5,405 nucleotides of DNA from NCBI GenBank assembly GCA_016207365.1, contig JACQPU010000175.1, positions 1-5,405 of the forward strand. The letters are read 5' to 3'. This document shows positions 5,389-5,405 of this stretch, piece after piece (position 1 is the stretch's first letter; each line of letters begins with the position of its first letter). Source of the DNA: Ignavibacteriales bacterium. GTDB lineage: Bacteria > Bacteroidota > Ignavibacteria > UBA10030. The translations under genes and the position numbers were made by a program. The notes under the pieces are model-generated. The model was not told the origin of the DNA. It did no database searches and saw nothing but the letters and a program-made list of their open reading frames with translations.

Positions 5389-5405
5389 ATGAATCATCTT
5401 TATGC
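5389..5405 (+). CDS. Start of a further gene, truncated by the window end
   Basis: An ATG with a good ribosome binding site begins 12 nt after the previous stop, on the same strand, giving MNHLY before the window ends. The tight spacing suggests it belongs to the same operon as alr and the unknown gene. Five codons allow no statement on function. Confidence 0.55.

Overview
The window (about 54% G+C by eye) reads almost entirely on the + strand. It is an ordinary bacterial chromosomal segment with four complete, confidently named genes, one complete unrecognised gene and the first codons of a sixth.

Layout: (1) Positions 1-277 hold no supportable gene. This stretch contains a 9-bp inverted repeat, an AT-rich block of imperfect TGATTCA/ATGATTC repeats, and a candidate promoter with ribosome binding site for atpD. 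(2) atpD (278-1684) and atpC (1688-2098) encode the beta and epsilon subunits of F1Fo ATP synthase. They form a two-gene unit closed by a textbook rho-independent terminator (2126-2164). The gamma subunit and other ATP synthase genes that often sit before atpD are not in the preceding bases. (3) A DUF1343/NamZ-type exo-beta-N-acetylmuramidase (2171-3370) has no visible export signal; its start codon lies 6 nt after the terminator's T-run. (4) A strong candidate promoter (3376-3408) precedes an alanine racemase, alr (3419-4570). alr overlaps by 4 nt (ATGA) an unrecognised 269-residue two-domain acidic protein (4567-5376). Twelve nt later a new reading frame with a good ribosome binding site begins (5389) and runs off the window.

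Organism: the detached atpD-atpC pair, promoter candidates with a TTG-N20/22-TATTTTT(G/C) form resembling the Bacteroidetes-type TAnnTTTG element, the patchy use of Shine-Dalgarno sequences, and an alanine racemase not fused to MurF suggest the Bacteroidetes/Chlorobi/Ignavibacteria (FCB) group or a nearby uncultured lineage. This is inference from context and not a firm assignment.

How the genes work together: atpD/atpC serve energy conversion and look transcriptionally separate from the rest. The NamZ-like enzyme and Alr both touch peptidoglycan metabolism (release of N-acetylmuramic acid; supply of D-alanine), so the second half of the window can be read as a small cell-wall-related neighbourhood. 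The promoter before alr suggests the two are not strictly one operon. I found no mobile element, CRISPR array, tRNA or rRNA gene. No clearly new system is evident; the best leads are the unknown alr-coupled protein, the apparently cytosolic NamZ homologue with SPQHG in place of SPEHG, and the overlapping hairpins between atpC and the NamZ gene.
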